Of a stretch of 64,000 bases of DNA, positions 11,682-21,933 are shown piece by piece; position 1 is the first letter of the stretch, and each line of letters begins with the position of its first letter. Source of the stretch: Nocardioides dongkuii. GTDB lineage: Bacteria; Actinomycetota; Actinomycetes; Propionibacteriales; Nocardioidaceae. The stretch covers positions 3,222,001 to 3,286,000 of the forward strand of contig NZ_CP059903.1 of the NCBI RefSeq assembly GCF_014127485.1, written 5' to 3'. Made by a program: the position numbers and the translations under genes. The notes beneath the pieces were generated by a model. The model made no database searches. It was given only the letters and a program-made list of their open reading frames with translations, and had not been told where the DNA came from.

Positions 11682-12059
11682 CCGACTCCCACTGGGGTGT
11701 CCCTCTGCACGGACGGCTCCCGTGGTCACCGTGCGGCGCACGTCGTACCCAGGTGACCTGACCCGCTGATCCTTGCGGTGGACGTCGGTGATCCCGGGCG
11801 AAGGTTCGGCGCTGAGTGCAGGCAGAGCAGTGCTCGCTCATCGGCATGGCCCGGCAGCTTCTTGACACAGAGGGTGCCAGAAGCGGTCGCGCGAGTCGTG
11901 GAAGGAGCGGACGGCTGCCTCAGCGCTGAGCCGTACATGTAACGCGGTATCCACTGCTCTCCCGCGGTGCTGCAGCACCGCGGAAGAATGGTGGACACCG
12001 CGTTACAGCTGGCGGTGCTGCGCGGCAGATCCGGGCTCTTCGAGCGATGTCAGGGTGCC
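11682..12059. other. intergenic gap between convergent gdhA and lipase
   Basis: No convincing coding frame on either strand. Its main content is a 68-bp palindrome (separate entry) near the lipase end. The rest shows no repeat or RNA that I recognise. Confidence 0.5.
11939..12006. repeat. 68-bp near-perfect palindrome
   Basis: Centred at 11972.5. The inner 22 bp (11962-11983, CCGCGGTGCTG and its complement) is a perfect palindrome. The outer arms GTAACGCGGT and ACCGCGTTAC are also perfect, with mismatches only in between. It could form a very long hairpin or cruciform. It may act as a bidirectional terminator for the convergent genes or be a small mobile repeat. There is no U-tract. Confidence 0.8.
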
Positions 12060-13028
12060 TTAGCCCAGTGGTGTCACCAGGTGGCACGGCACCGGACGCC
12101 GGTGCTGGGGGTCGAGTGTGTTGAGCACGATCCGCGCCACGATCGGGGACGACACGATCTGCAGGTGGTCGGAGAAATCCAGGGCGCACACGTCCTGCAG
12201 CAGGACGTTGTGCGTGCCCGGCAGCGTGCCGCTCGTGGAGGGCCACACGAGCTCGTCGTAGCGCGTGATGACGTTGGTGTACGCGACGCCCTTGACCTTG
12301 GCCGACCCTCCGGAGTTCAGCCGGCGGATGAACGCGCTGCTGGAGAGCAGTTGCGGCCCGGCGGCGAAGTACGGCTTCAGGGCGGCGACCAGGACCGGGG
12401 TGATGCCGAGCGGACCTCCGGCCTCCGCCACCGTCGAGAGCACCGCGACGTCGGTGCCGGCGTAGGCGCCGCCGAGACCGACGAACCGCTTCACGTGCTT
12501 GGCACCCCCGAGGAACTTGAAGTAGTAGGCCGGGACGACGGTGCCCTCGGAGTGGCCGACCATGTCGACCTCCTTCGCACCGGTGCGGCGCAGCACCTTG
12601 GCAACGAACGCCTTCAGCTCGCGCGCACTGGACTGCATGCGGTCCAGGCCACCGAACGCCCGGTACTTCTCGGGCAGCCGCTTGTTGCCGTAGGTGAGCG
12701 CGTAGACGCAGTAGCCCTTGTTGTGCAGCAGCGGCCCGTAGGTGGGCCAGTTCGAAGAGCGGCTGCCGAGCAGGCCGTGCACCAGCACCACCGGGCGCGG
12801 GTGGCGCTTGGTGGGCTTGCACGACCAGTCGTTGGTGCCAGGGGCACTCGACCCCACCTGCACGGCGCCGACGAAGGCGCCCGGCAGGAATGAGTAGGGC
12901 ACCGGCAGCTTCTCATCGGCGCGTGCCGGCGCCGAGGGCAGCAGTGCCGCGCCCATCGCCAGCACGACCGCCAGCGCGAGCGCCAGCCGGAGGGACCGGG
13001 GGCGAGAGGTTCCGAGACGCGTCGTCAT
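12060..13028 (-). CDS. secreted lipase/esterase, alpha/beta hydrolase
   Basis: Exported lipase of 322 aa. The signal peptide runs to about residue 37 (LALALAVVLAMGAALLPSAPARA). The oxyanion region VVLVHGLLGSRSSNW and the nucleophile Ser160 in MVGHSEGTVV match class-2 triacylglycerol lipases (LipA/EstA-like). The catalytic Asp/His probably lie in the C-terminal third (CALDFSDHLQIV holds the likely His). It is an isolated gene downstream of the DUF2017/clpS genes, ending just before the 68-bp palindrome. The lipid substrate is unknown. Confidence 0.85.
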   Translation of the reverse strand: MTTRLGTSRPRSLRLALALAVVLAMGAALLPSAPARADEKLPVPYSFLPGAFVGAVQVGSSAPGTNDWSCKPTKRHPRPVVLVHGLLGSRSSNWPTYGPLLHNKGYCVYALTYGNKRLPEKYRAFGGLDRMQSSARELKAFVAKVLRRTGAKEVDMVGHSEGTVVPAYYFKFLGGAKHVKRFVGLGGAYAGTDVAVLSTVAEAGGPLGITPVLVAALKPYFAAGPQLLSSSAFIRRLNSGGSAKVKGVAYTNVITRYDELVWPSTSGTLPGTHNVLLQDVCALDFSDHLQIVSSPIVARIVLNTLDPQHRRPVPCHLVTPLG

Positions 13029-13358
13029 GCCCGGCTCAACGACTCGCCCCCGGCGACGTCACGGTCGCCGTCGTGGACGGTGATCACGCCCCGCACCTGC
13101 GGCCCGGTGACGAGGACCGGACCCGCAACGTGCTCGACACCACCCTCGCCCGCTTGCGAACTCTGCTCCCACACCTCGCCTGGACAGCGGCGGATCAGCG
13201 CGCGTCAGGCGTCACGCGGCGTAGTCGGGTAGGCCCGTAGGAGCTCGGCTCTGTCGCGTCCGTCAGAGGGCGAGTACAGCGCCAGCGCCTCGTGGAACAC
13301 CCACGCAGTGTCCCTCACCGTCCGCTCGCCGAGCGACCGTCGATCGGGACGCGCCCCG
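13029..13358. other. gap with possible gene remnants
   Basis: Two stretches look like degraded coding sequence. On the minus strand, 13205-13366 reads ERTVRDTAWVFHEALALYSP then a stop, with high GC at third positions and no good start. On the plus strand, codons ending at 13240 read GDVTVAVVDGDHAPHLRPGD and onward. Neither resembles a family I recognise, and the assignment is weak. No RNA or repeat was seen. Confidence 0.3.
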
Positions 13359-13943
13359 TCAGTCCATCAGCGCTTCGACGAGGGTCTCCTGGAGCAGCCC
13401 GATCCACTCGTAGATGTCGTGGATCTGGGAGCGCGGGTCCTCCTCGGGCAGCGCGAGCCAGTAGTCCTCGTCGTCCTCCTCGACGCCGAGGCGGGTGGCG
13501 AGGGCCAGGCGCAGGTCGGTGAACGAGCGCATCCAGGCCTCGGCCTCGGCCTCGTCGAGCTCGACGTCGATGACCAGGCCGTCCTCGGTGAGCTCGGGAG
13601 GCAGGCCGGCCTCCTCGAGCCCGTCGATGATCGAGACCGCGGCGGCCGCCTTGCCGTCGCGCAGGGCGCCCTCGGTGAAGCGCCGGAACTCCGCGGAGGC
13701 CTCCTCGTCGCCGGGGTAGGCCGTCGGGAAGAGCCGCGCGAGCACCGGGTCCTCGGGCTCGGTGGTCGGGCCGCTGAAGTCCATCAGGGCCTCGAACGGG
13801 TCGCGGTCGTCGCGGGGCACGGCCGCCTCGTTGCGCAGCAGCTCGACCAGCTGGGAGGCCAGCGTGCGCAGCAGGTCGGCCTCGAGACCCGAGAACGTCG
13901 CGATGATCCGCTGGCTGCGCAGGTGGCGGTGGAATCCGCTCAC
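13359..13943 (-). CDS. DUF2017 family protein (ClpS-linked)
   Basis: Cytoplasmic protein of 194 aa, acidic and helical. The family is encoded next to clpS throughout Actinobacteria and has no defined activity. Start is ambiguous: GTG at 13943 (MSGFHRHL) has GGAG 10 nt upstream, and GTG at 13949 adds two residues. The gene follows clpS after only a few nucleotides, so the two form an operon. In M. tuberculosis the same pair (Rv1331-Rv1332) precedes mec. Here gdhA, a lipase and a NUDIX gene intervene. Confidence 0.85.
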   Translation of the reverse strand: MSGFHRHLRSQRIIATFSGLEADLLRTLASQLVELLRNEAAVPRDDRDPFEALMDFSGPTTEPEDPVLARLFPTAYPGDEEASAEFRRFTEGALRDGKAAAAVSIIDGLEEAGLPPELTEDGLVIDVELDEAEAEAWMRSFTDLRLALATRLGVEEDDEDYWLALPEEDPRSQIHDIYEWIGLLQETLVEALMD

Positions 13944-13950
13944 GCGCACC

Positions 13951-14253
13951 TCACTCCTGCTTCTCCATCGTGGCCCAGAGCCCGTACTCGTGCATCGCCT
14001 GCACATCGCGCTCCATCTCCTCGCGCGTGCCAGCGCTGACCACCGACCGGCCATCCTCGTGGACCTCCATCATCAGCTTCTCCGCCTTCGCGACGTCGTA
14101 GCCGAAGTACTTCTGGAACACGTAGGTCACGTACGACATCAGGTTGACCGGGTCGTTCCAGACGATCGTGACCCACGGCTTGGAGAGGTGGATGATCTCG
14201 TCGGGCGTGATGGTCGGCTCGACCTCGACCGGCGCGGAGGACACGACGTCCAT
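13951..14253 (-). CDS. clpS: ATP-dependent Clp protease adaptor ClpS
   Basis: Adaptor of 100 aa that delivers N-degron substrates to ClpC/ClpP. The core [21 protein letters not shown] and [12 protein letters not shown] match ClpS, including the N-end-residue pocket region (NDP, and H in EVHEDG). The ATG at 14253 is only 18 bp from the divergent pncB start. CAGTGT 6 nt upstream of the ATG suggests a leaderless transcript. DUF2017 follows in the same operon. Confidence 0.95.
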   Translation of the reverse strand: MDVVSSAPVEVEPTITPDEIIHLSKPWVTIVWNDPVNLMSYVTYVFQKYFGYDVAKAEKLMMEVHEDGRSVVSAGTREEMERDVQAMHEYGLWATMEKQE

Positions 14254-14259
14254 GTTGGC

Positions 14260-14265
14260 ACACTG
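14260..14265 (-). promoter_or_regulatory. putative -10 of clpS, overlapping pncB promoter
   Basis: CAGTGT on the minus strand is 6 nt before the clpS ATG. CACACT at 14259-14264 on the plus strand is 7 nt before the pncB GTG. Both lie within the same 18-bp spacer. Confidence 0.35.
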
Positions 14266-14271
14266 CTCGGT

Positions 14272-15567
14272 GTGGCCCACGCACCCGCACCCAGCACCGC
14301 ACTGCTGACCGACCACTACGAGCTGACCATGCTCCAGGCCGCCCTGGCGTCCGGGGCCGCGCACCGGCGGTCGGTCTTCGAGCTGTTCCCGCGGCGGCTG
14401 CCCGAGGGGCGGCGGTACGGCGTGGTCGCGGGCGTCGGCCGGGCGCTGGACGCCCTGGAGGCGTTCCGCTTCGACGACGAGGTGCTCGCCGTCCTCGAGG
14501 ACGTCGTGGACGCACCCACCCGCGAGTACCTCGCGTCCTGGTCCTTCCGCGGCGACGTCTGGGGCTACCCCGAGGGCGAGGTCTACCTCCCCCACTCCCC
14601 CCTGGTCGTCGTGGAGGCGAGCTTCGCCGAGGCGGTCCTGGTCGAGACGGTGCTGCTCTCGATCTACAACCACGACAGCGCGATCGCCTCCGCCGCGTCG
14701 CGGATGACCTGCGCCGCCGGGGACCGGCCCTGCATCGAGATGGGCTCGCGGCGCACCCACGAGGAGGCGGCGGTCGCAGCGGCGCGGGCGGCGTACGTCG
14801 CCGGGTTCGCGTCGTCCTCCAACCTCGAGGCCGGGCGCCGGTACGGCGTCCCGACGACCGGCACCAGCGCGCACAGCTTCACGCTGCTCCACGACACCGA
14901 GACCGACGCGTTCCGAGCCCAGGTCGACTCACTGGGCAGCGGCACGACGCTGCTCGTCGACACCTACGACGTGGCCGACGCCGTACGCGCCGCGGTGGAG
15001 GTCGCCGGGCCGGAGCTGGGCGCCGTCCGCCTCGACTCCGGCGACCTCGGCGTGCTCGCCCAGCAGGTGCGCGAGCAGCTCGACGCGCTCGGCGCGACCG
15101 GCACCAAGATCGTGGTGACCAGCGACCTCGACGAGTTCGCGATCGCGGCGCTGGCGGCGGCCCCGGTCGACGGGTACGGCGTGGGCACGCAGCTGGTCAC
15201 CGGCAGCGGCCACCCGACCAGCGGGTTCGTCTACAAGCTGGTGGCGCGGGCCGACGACGCGGGCACGCTGGTGCCGGTGGCGAAGAAGAGCATCGACAAG
15301 GTCTCCGTCGGCGGCCGCAAGTGGGCGATGCGGCGGCGTACGCCGGGGGGCGTCGCGGAGGCCGAGGTCGTGGGGATCGGCAGCCCGCCGGTGGACGACG
15401 GCGACGACCGGCCGCTGCTGGTGCCGCTGGTGCGCGAGGGCGAGGTCGTGGGCCGCGAGCCGCTGGAGGTGGCGCGGGAGCGGCACGTGATGGCGCGCGC
15501 CGAGCTGCCGATGTCGGCCAAGCAGATGTCGCGCGGGGAGCCGGTCATCCCGACCGTGCACGCCTGA
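14272..15567 (+). CDS. pncB: nicotinate phosphoribosyltransferase
   Basis: Makes nicotinate mononucleotide from nicotinate and PRPP in NAD salvage. 431 aa from GTG 14272. [15 protein letters not shown] at the N-terminus, [22 protein letters not shown] with the phosphoribosylated His region, and [12 protein letters not shown] are family signatures. Longer upstream frames belong to the opposite strand. It is adjacent to nicotinamidase pncA, so nicotinamide is converted to nicotinate and then to the mononucleotide by consecutive genes. The divergent partner is clpS, as in mycobacteria. Confidence 0.95.
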   Translation: MAHAPAPSTALLTDHYELTMLQAALASGAAHRRSVFELFPRRLPEGRRYGVVAGVGRALDALEAFRFDDEVLAVLEDVVDAPTREYLASWSFRGDVWGYPEGEVYLPHSPLVVVEASFAEAVLVETVLLSIYNHDSAIASAASRMTCAAGDRPCIEMGSRRTHEEAAVAAARAAYVAGFASSSNLEAGRRYGVPTTGTSAHSFTLLHDTETDAFRAQVDSLGSGTTLLVDTYDVADAVRAAVEVAGPELGAVRLDSGDLGVLAQQVREQLDALGATGTKIVVTSDLDEFAIAALAAAPVDGYGVGTQLVTGSGHPTSGFVYKLVARADDAGTLVPVAKKSIDKVSVGGRKWAMRRRTPGGVAEAEVVGIGSPPVDDGDDRPLLVPLVREGEVVGREPLEVARERHVMARAELPMSAKQMSRGEPVIPTVHA

Positions 15568-15574
15568 GCCCCGC

Positions 15575-15580
15575 TACTGT
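15575..15580 (+). promoter_or_regulatory. -10 hexamer of pncA
   Basis: TACTGT, then 6 nt, then the ATG at 15587. It may give pncA its own leaderless transcript within the salvage cluster. Confidence 0.45.
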
Positions 15581-15586
15581 CGGCGC

Positions 15587-16159
15587 ATGCGCGCCCTGAT
15601 CGTCGTCGACGTCCAGAACGACTTCTGCGAGGGCGGGTCGCTGCCGGTCGCCGGGGGTGCCCAGGTCGCCCACGACATCACCCGGCTGCTCACCGCGTGG
15701 GCCGAGCGGCTCCCGGACGCCCCCGACTACGCGCACGTCGTGGCCACCAAGGACCACCACATCGACCCGGGCGACCACTGGTCGCGTGACCCGGACTTCG
15801 TGACCTCCTGGCCGGTGCACTGCCGGGTCGGCACCGACGGCGAGGCGTTCCACCCCAACCTGGACCCGCAGCCGTTCGACGCCGTCTTCCTCAAGGGCGA
15901 GCACGCCGCGGCGTACTCCGGCTTCGAGGGGCGCACCGCCGCCGGCGTACCCCTCACCGACTGGCTGCGCGACCACGGCGTCACCGACGTCGACGTGTGC
16001 GGCCTCGCCACCGACCACTGCGTGCGGGCGACGGTGCTGGACGCGGTGCGGGAGGGGTTCGCGGTGCGGCTGCTGCCCGCGCTGTGCGCGGGCGTGGCGC
16101 CCGCGACCACCGAGGCCGCGCTCAGCGAGATGCTCGAGGCGGGCGTCGGTGTCGCCTGA
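15587..16159 (+). CDS. pncA: nicotinamidase
   Basis: Hydrolyses nicotinamide to nicotinate (and pyrazinamide in mycobacteria). 190 aa. The isochorismatase-like triad is Asp8 (LIVVDVQNDF), Lys103 (VFLKGEHAAAYSGF) and Cys145 (GLATDHCVRATV). The metal-binding segment ATKDHHIDPGDHW has Asp56, His58 and the following His. It follows pncB in the same direction with a short gap, and the next gene overlaps its end by 11 nt. Confidence 0.96.
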   Translation: MRALIVVDVQNDFCEGGSLPVAGGAQVAHDITRLLTAWAERLPDAPDYAHVVATKDHHIDPGDHWSRDPDFVTSWPVHCRVGTDGEAFHPNLDPQPFDAVFLKGEHAAAYSGFEGRTAAGVPLTDWLRDHGVTDVDVCGLATDHCVRATVLDAVREGFAVRLLPALCAGVAPATTEAALSEMLEAGVGVA

Positions 16160-16931
16160 CCCGGCCCCGGTGCCCGGGCTGCTGGTCGAGCTCCGCGACG
16201 GGGTGCTGCGGCTGACCCTGGACCGCCCCGACGTGCTGAACGCGTTCAGCGCCGAGATGGCCGTCGGGCTGGCCTCGGAGCTCGAGCGCGCGAGCGCCCG
16301 CGACGAGGTCCGCGTGGTGGTGCTGGCCGGCGCGGGCGAGGCGTTCTCGACCGGCGCCGACCTCTCCGGCGGCGACCCCTTCGACGAGCAGACCATGGAC
16401 CTCGCCAACCGGATGGTGCGCGCGGTCGTCGCGTGCGACAAGCCGGTCGTCGCGGCGGTGGCCGGCATCGCGGCCGGGATCGGCTGCTCGCTCGCGCTGG
16501 CCGCCGACCTGCAGGTCGCGGCGGAGTCGGCGACGTTCCTCCTCGCGTTCACCCGCGTCGGCCTGATGCCCGACGGCGGCTCGTCGGCGACGGTCGCCGC
16601 GGCCGTCGGCCGGGCCCGCGCGATGCGGATGGCCCTGCTCGCCGAGCCGCTGCCCGGCCGCGCGGCGTACGACGCCGGGCTGGTCTCGCACCTGGCCCCC
16701 GACGACCAGCACGCCGACGTGGTCGACCGGCTCGCCCGCCGCCTCGCCGGCGGACCCCCGCTCGCGTTCGCCGCCACCAAGCGCGCGATCAACGCCGCCA
16801 CCCTCGCCGCCCTCGAGCCCGCCCTGGACCGCGAGAAGTCCGGCCAGCAGCTCCTGATGCGCACCGCCGACGTCGCCGAGGGCATCGCCGCCTTCCTGAA
16901 CCGCCGCCGCCCGGACTTCCGCGGCCACTGA
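16149..16931 (+). CDS. enoyl-CoA hydratase/isomerase family protein
   Basis: Crotonase-fold enzyme of 260 aa acting on an acyl-CoA thioester. The oxyanion-hole segments are AFSTGADLSGG and VAGIAAGIGCSLALAADL. FTRVGLMPDGGSS replaces the usual second catalytic Glu by Asp, a pattern seen in PaaG-like isomerases, so an isomerase is as likely as a hydratase. GTG start overlaps pncA by 11 nt, which suggests co-transcription, although no metabolic link to NAD salvage is evident. Confidence 0.85.
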   Translation: MSPDPAPVPGLLVELRDGVLRLTLDRPDVLNAFSAEMAVGLASELERASARDEVRVVVLAGAGEAFSTGADLSGGDPFDEQTMDLANRMVRAVVACDKPVVAAVAGIAAGIGCSLALAADLQVAAESATFLLAFTRVGLMPDGGSSATVAAAVGRARAMRMALLAEPLPGRAAYDAGLVSHLAPDDQHADVVDRLARRLAGGPPLAFAATKRAINAATLAALEPALDREKSGQQLLMRTADVAEGIAAFLNRRRPDFRGH

Positions 16932-16963
16932 CCCGAGGACGAACCCGACCGCCCAAGAAGTGC

Positions 16964-17013
16964 TTGACAGTCGCTGCGCGCCGGGAGAAGACTCCCCAAT
17001 GACTGTTGGGGAG
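16964..17013 (+). promoter_or_regulatory. promoter and operator of the ArsR-MFS operon
   Basis: TTGACA at 16964-16969 and AAGACT at 16988-16993 form a -35/-10 pair with an 18-nt spacer. An inverted repeat of 8-bp arms, CTCCCCAA (16992-16999) and TTGGGGAG (17006-17013), overlaps the end of the -10 and includes the ribosome-binding GGGGAGG. Such a position would let the ArsR-type product repress its own operon. Confidence 0.65.
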
Positions 17014-17021
17014 GTAGTGCG

Positions 17022-17552
17022 ATGGCCGAGGACGACGACCGGCAGGTGCTGCGGGCGGCGGCGCACCCGCTGCGGCTGCGGATGCTGTCGCTGCTGACCG
17101 GTACGGCGATGAGCGCGGCGGAGGTGGCCCGCGAGCTGGGCATCACGCACGCGAACGCGTCGTACCACCTGCGGGTGCTGGCCCGCGCCGGCGAGGTGGT
17201 CGAGGCCGGCGAGGAGAAGGTGCGCGGCGGGACGGCCAAGCGCTACCGGCACGAGTGGGACGACCGGCACCGCGAGGCCGGCGCTCGCCCGCGCGAGATC
17301 GGACTCGAGGTGCGCACCATGGGCCAGGAGCTGGTACGCCGGGTCGCCGAGCGCGAGACCGGGCGCGGCCACAGCTACTTCTGCGACGCCGAGCTCTGGG
17401 TCGACGAGGAGACCTGGGCGCGCGCGCTCGCGCTCGTCGAGGAGGCCGGCCGCCTGGTGCACGACGCGGCGCAGCCGCCGCGGACGGCGGGCACCCGGCG
17501 TACCAACCTCACCGTCGCGGCCTTCGGGATGACCCCGGGCGGTACGCCGTGA
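17022..17552 (+). CDS. ArsR-family transcriptional regulator
   Basis: Winged helix-turn-helix repressor of 176 aa. The N-terminal half is ArsR-like: VLRAAAHPLRLRMLSLLTG, then the recognition helix region MSAAEVARELGITHANASYHL. The C-terminal half has no recognisable cysteine metal site, so it probably senses an organic ligand. It overlaps the MFS gene by 4 nt (GTGA). A perfect 8-bp-arm inverted repeat overlaps its promoter, consistent with autoregulation of regulator and efflux pump. Confidence 0.88.
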   Translation: MAEDDDRQVLRAAAHPLRLRMLSLLTGTAMSAAEVARELGITHANASYHLRVLARAGEVVEAGEEKVRGGTAKRYRHEWDDRHREAGARPREIGLEVRTMGQELVRRVAERETGRGHSYFCDAELWVDEETWARALALVEEAGRLVHDAAQPPRTAGTRRTNLTVAAFGMTPGGTP

Positions 17553-18790
17553 GCCGCCCGCCCGTGCTCGCCCCACTGCGCGGGCAGAACTTCCGCTGGT
17601 ACTTCCTGGCGCGCACGGTCAACATGGTCGGCAGCACGATGGCCAGCGTCGCGCTCGCCTTCGCCGTGCTCGAGGTGAGCGACTCCCCCAGCGCGCTGGG
17701 CACGGTGCTGGCCGCGATGAGCATCCCGATGGTGGTGTTCCTGCTCGTCGGCGGCGTCGTGGCCGACCGGTTCGGCCGCACGCTCGTGATCCAGACGTCC
17801 AACGTCGTCTCCGGCCTGTGCCAGCTGGCAATCGCCTCGCTGGTGCTCAGCGGCCACGCCCAGGTCTGGCAGCTGGTGTGCCTCGCCGCGGTCATCGGCA
17901 CGTCGTCGGCGATGAGCTTCCCCGCCCTGGCCAGCGTGCTGCCGCAGCTCGTCCCGCGCGAGCAGCTGCAGCAGGCCAACGTGCTGATCTCGATGATGCG
18001 CGGGACGCTCACGGTCATCGGCCCGTCGGTCGCGGGCATCCTCGTGGTCACGGTGGGGCCGGGCTGGGCGCTGGTCGTCGACGGCGTGACCTACCTGGTC
18101 GCCGCGACGCTCCTGCTGCGGGTGCGGATCCCCGCGCCGGTACGCCGGGACGAGCAGCCCTCGATGCTGGTCGAGCTCCGTGAGGGCTGGACGGTCTTCC
18201 GCTCGACCACCTGGCTCTGGGTCGTCGTGCTCGCGTTCATGGCCCTCAACGCGATCCACTCCGGCGCGATCTTCACGCTCGGGCCGGTCCTCGCCAAGCA
18301 GAGCGACATCGGCGAGCGCGGCTGGGGCCTCATCCTGTCGGCCGAGGCGGTGGGGCTGCTGGCGATGACGCTGGTCATGGCGCGCGTGCGCCTCGAGCGA
18401 CCGCTGCTCTACGGGATGGTCGGGATCGGCGCGCTCGCCCTGCCGATGATCGCGCTGGGGCTGCACCCCCAGGTCGTCGTGGTGATGGCCGCCATGGTCC
18501 TGGCCGGCGCCGGCACCGAGATCTTCAACCTGGGCTGGAACCTCGCCATGCAGGAGCACATCCCCGACGACCTGCTGACGCGCGCCTACTCCTACGACGC
18601 CCTGGGATCGTTCGTCGCGATCCCCGTGGGGCAGCTGCTGTTCGGGCCGCTCGGGGTGCTCTTCGGCGTACAGCGGGTGATCCTCGTGGGCGGCATCGTC
18701 TACGCCGTGATCACCGCCCTCGCCCTGACGTCGAGGTCCGTGCGCAGCCTGCAGCGGGTCAGCACCACTTCTGCGCCAGTGTCGAGATGA
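17549..18790 (+). CDS. MFS transporter, probable drug efflux
   Basis: Integral membrane protein of 413 aa with about 12 hydrophobic segments. The MFS loop between helices 2 and 3 is GGVVADRFGRTLVIQ. It belongs to the MFS_3/enterobactin-exporter-like group by general pattern; the substrate is unknown. The GTG start at 17549 overlaps the ArsR stop, so the pair is translationally coupled and the regulator likely controls it. Its 3' end overlaps the convergent DUF1697 gene by 32 bp. Confidence 0.9.
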   Translation: MSRPPVLAPLRGQNFRWYFLARTVNMVGSTMASVALAFAVLEVSDSPSALGTVLAAMSIPMVVFLLVGGVVADRFGRTLVIQTSNVVSGLCQLAIASLVLSGHAQVWQLVCLAAVIGTSSAMSFPALASVLPQLVPREQLQQANVLISMMRGTLTVIGPSVAGILVVTVGPGWALVVDGVTYLVAATLLLRVRIPAPVRRDEQPSMLVELREGWTVFRSTTWLWVVVLAFMALNAIHSGAIFTLGPVLAKQSDIGERGWGLILSAEAVGLLAMTLVMARVRLERPLLYGMVGIGALALPMIALGLHPQVVVVMAAMVLAGAGTEIFNLGWNLAMQEHIPDDLLTRAYSYDALGSFVAIPVGQLLFGPLGVLFGVQRVILVGGIVYAVITALALTSRSVRSLQRVSTTSAPVSR

Positions 18791-19283
18791 CCGTGAGGTT
18801 GCGGTTGGTCGAGACGCCGAGCGCCTTCTCCACCGTCGCGTTGGTCAGCCGCGCCTCGTGGTAGTTCTCCCCCAGCAGCAGGTGCACGGCCCGGCCGCTG
18901 ACCTTCGCGACCTCCTCGGCGGTGCTCCGCTCCTCCAGCAGGCGTACGGCGTCCGCGGACGGCTCGCCCTTGAGCAGCGAGACGTAGTGCCGGCCGCCGT
19001 GCCCGAAGGACTCCGCCCGCTCCGCGATCTCGCGCAGCTCGGCCTGCGTGAAGCAGATCGTCGGCACCTCGAACCCGGCCGTGGCCAGGAACGACTCCTC
19101 CAGCGCCGCCTCGATCCGCGCGCGGGACCGCATCGAGGTGTCGAACCGGACGTTGCCGGTGTTGATGTGGGTCGCCACGTCGGTGAATCCGGCGTCCTGC
19201 ACCGCCTCGACGATCGCCGCCTTGGGGAACTTCCGCTTCGCCCCGAGGTTGATCGCCCTCAGGAACCCGATCCAGGTCGCCAC
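18759..19283 (-). CDS. DUF1697 family protein
   Basis: Cytoplasmic protein of 174 aa from GTG 19283 (MATWIGFLRAINLGAKRKF). The opening FLRAINLGxxR and the later INTGNVRF (usually SGNVxF) are hallmarks of DUF1697. The family has no established function. Longer upstream frames enter a hairpin-rich intergenic region and are unlikely. It overlaps the MFS gene tail to tail by 32 bp. Confidence 0.85.
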   Translation of the reverse strand: MATWIGFLRAINLGAKRKFPKAAIVEAVQDAGFTDVATHINTGNVRFDTSMRSRARIEAALEESFLATAGFEVPTICFTQAELREIAERAESFGHGGRHYVSLLKGEPSADAVRLLEERSTAEEVAKVSGRAVHLLLGENYHEARLTNATVEKALGVSTNRNLTVISTLAQKWC

Positions 19284-19321
19284 CCTGCGATCATGCCGCA
19301 GGGGCGTCGTCCGGATCGTCC

Positions 19322-19440
19322 GGTTTCCCCGGATCACCGGGGAAACCTGATGTTCCCGGCCATCGCGATGCCCCCGAACATCAGGTTCTCCCTGAGAAGT
19401 CCCGGGCGCGGCGACAGTTTTCCCTGATCACCGGGGAAAC
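19322..19440. repeat. cluster of three hairpins between DUF1697 and hppD
   Basis: Hairpin 1 (19322-19347) has 11-bp perfect arms GGTTTCCCCGG and CCGGGGAAACC. Hairpin 2 (19344-19387) has 12-bp perfect arms AACCTGATGTTC and GAACATCAGGTT. Hairpin 3 (about 19417-19440) has imperfect arms GTTTTCCC and GGGGAAAC. The string GATCACCGGGGAAACC occurs in both 1 and 3. Hairpin 3 may end the hppD transcript; the others could shape DUF1697 regulation. The remaining gap holds nothing else. Confidence 0.75.
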
Positions 19441-19477
19441 CGGCACCCACCGCCCGGCACCCCCCGGCCCCGCACCC

Positions 19478-21885
<2,408 letters not shown>

Positions 21886-21891
21886 GCTCGA

Positions 21892-21913
21892 AGTCTAGGC
21901 ATACCGCCGGTAT
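21892..21913 (-). promoter_or_regulatory. IclR promoter with ATACCGNCGGTAT palindrome
   Basis: TAGACT (21892-21897, minus strand) is 6 nt from the ATG. The palindrome ATACCGCCGGTAT (21901-21913) lies just upstream in the spacer region. The same core occurs at 25235-25247. Confidence 0.5.
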
Positions 21914-21933
21914 CGCCCGAGGTCAGCAGGGCG

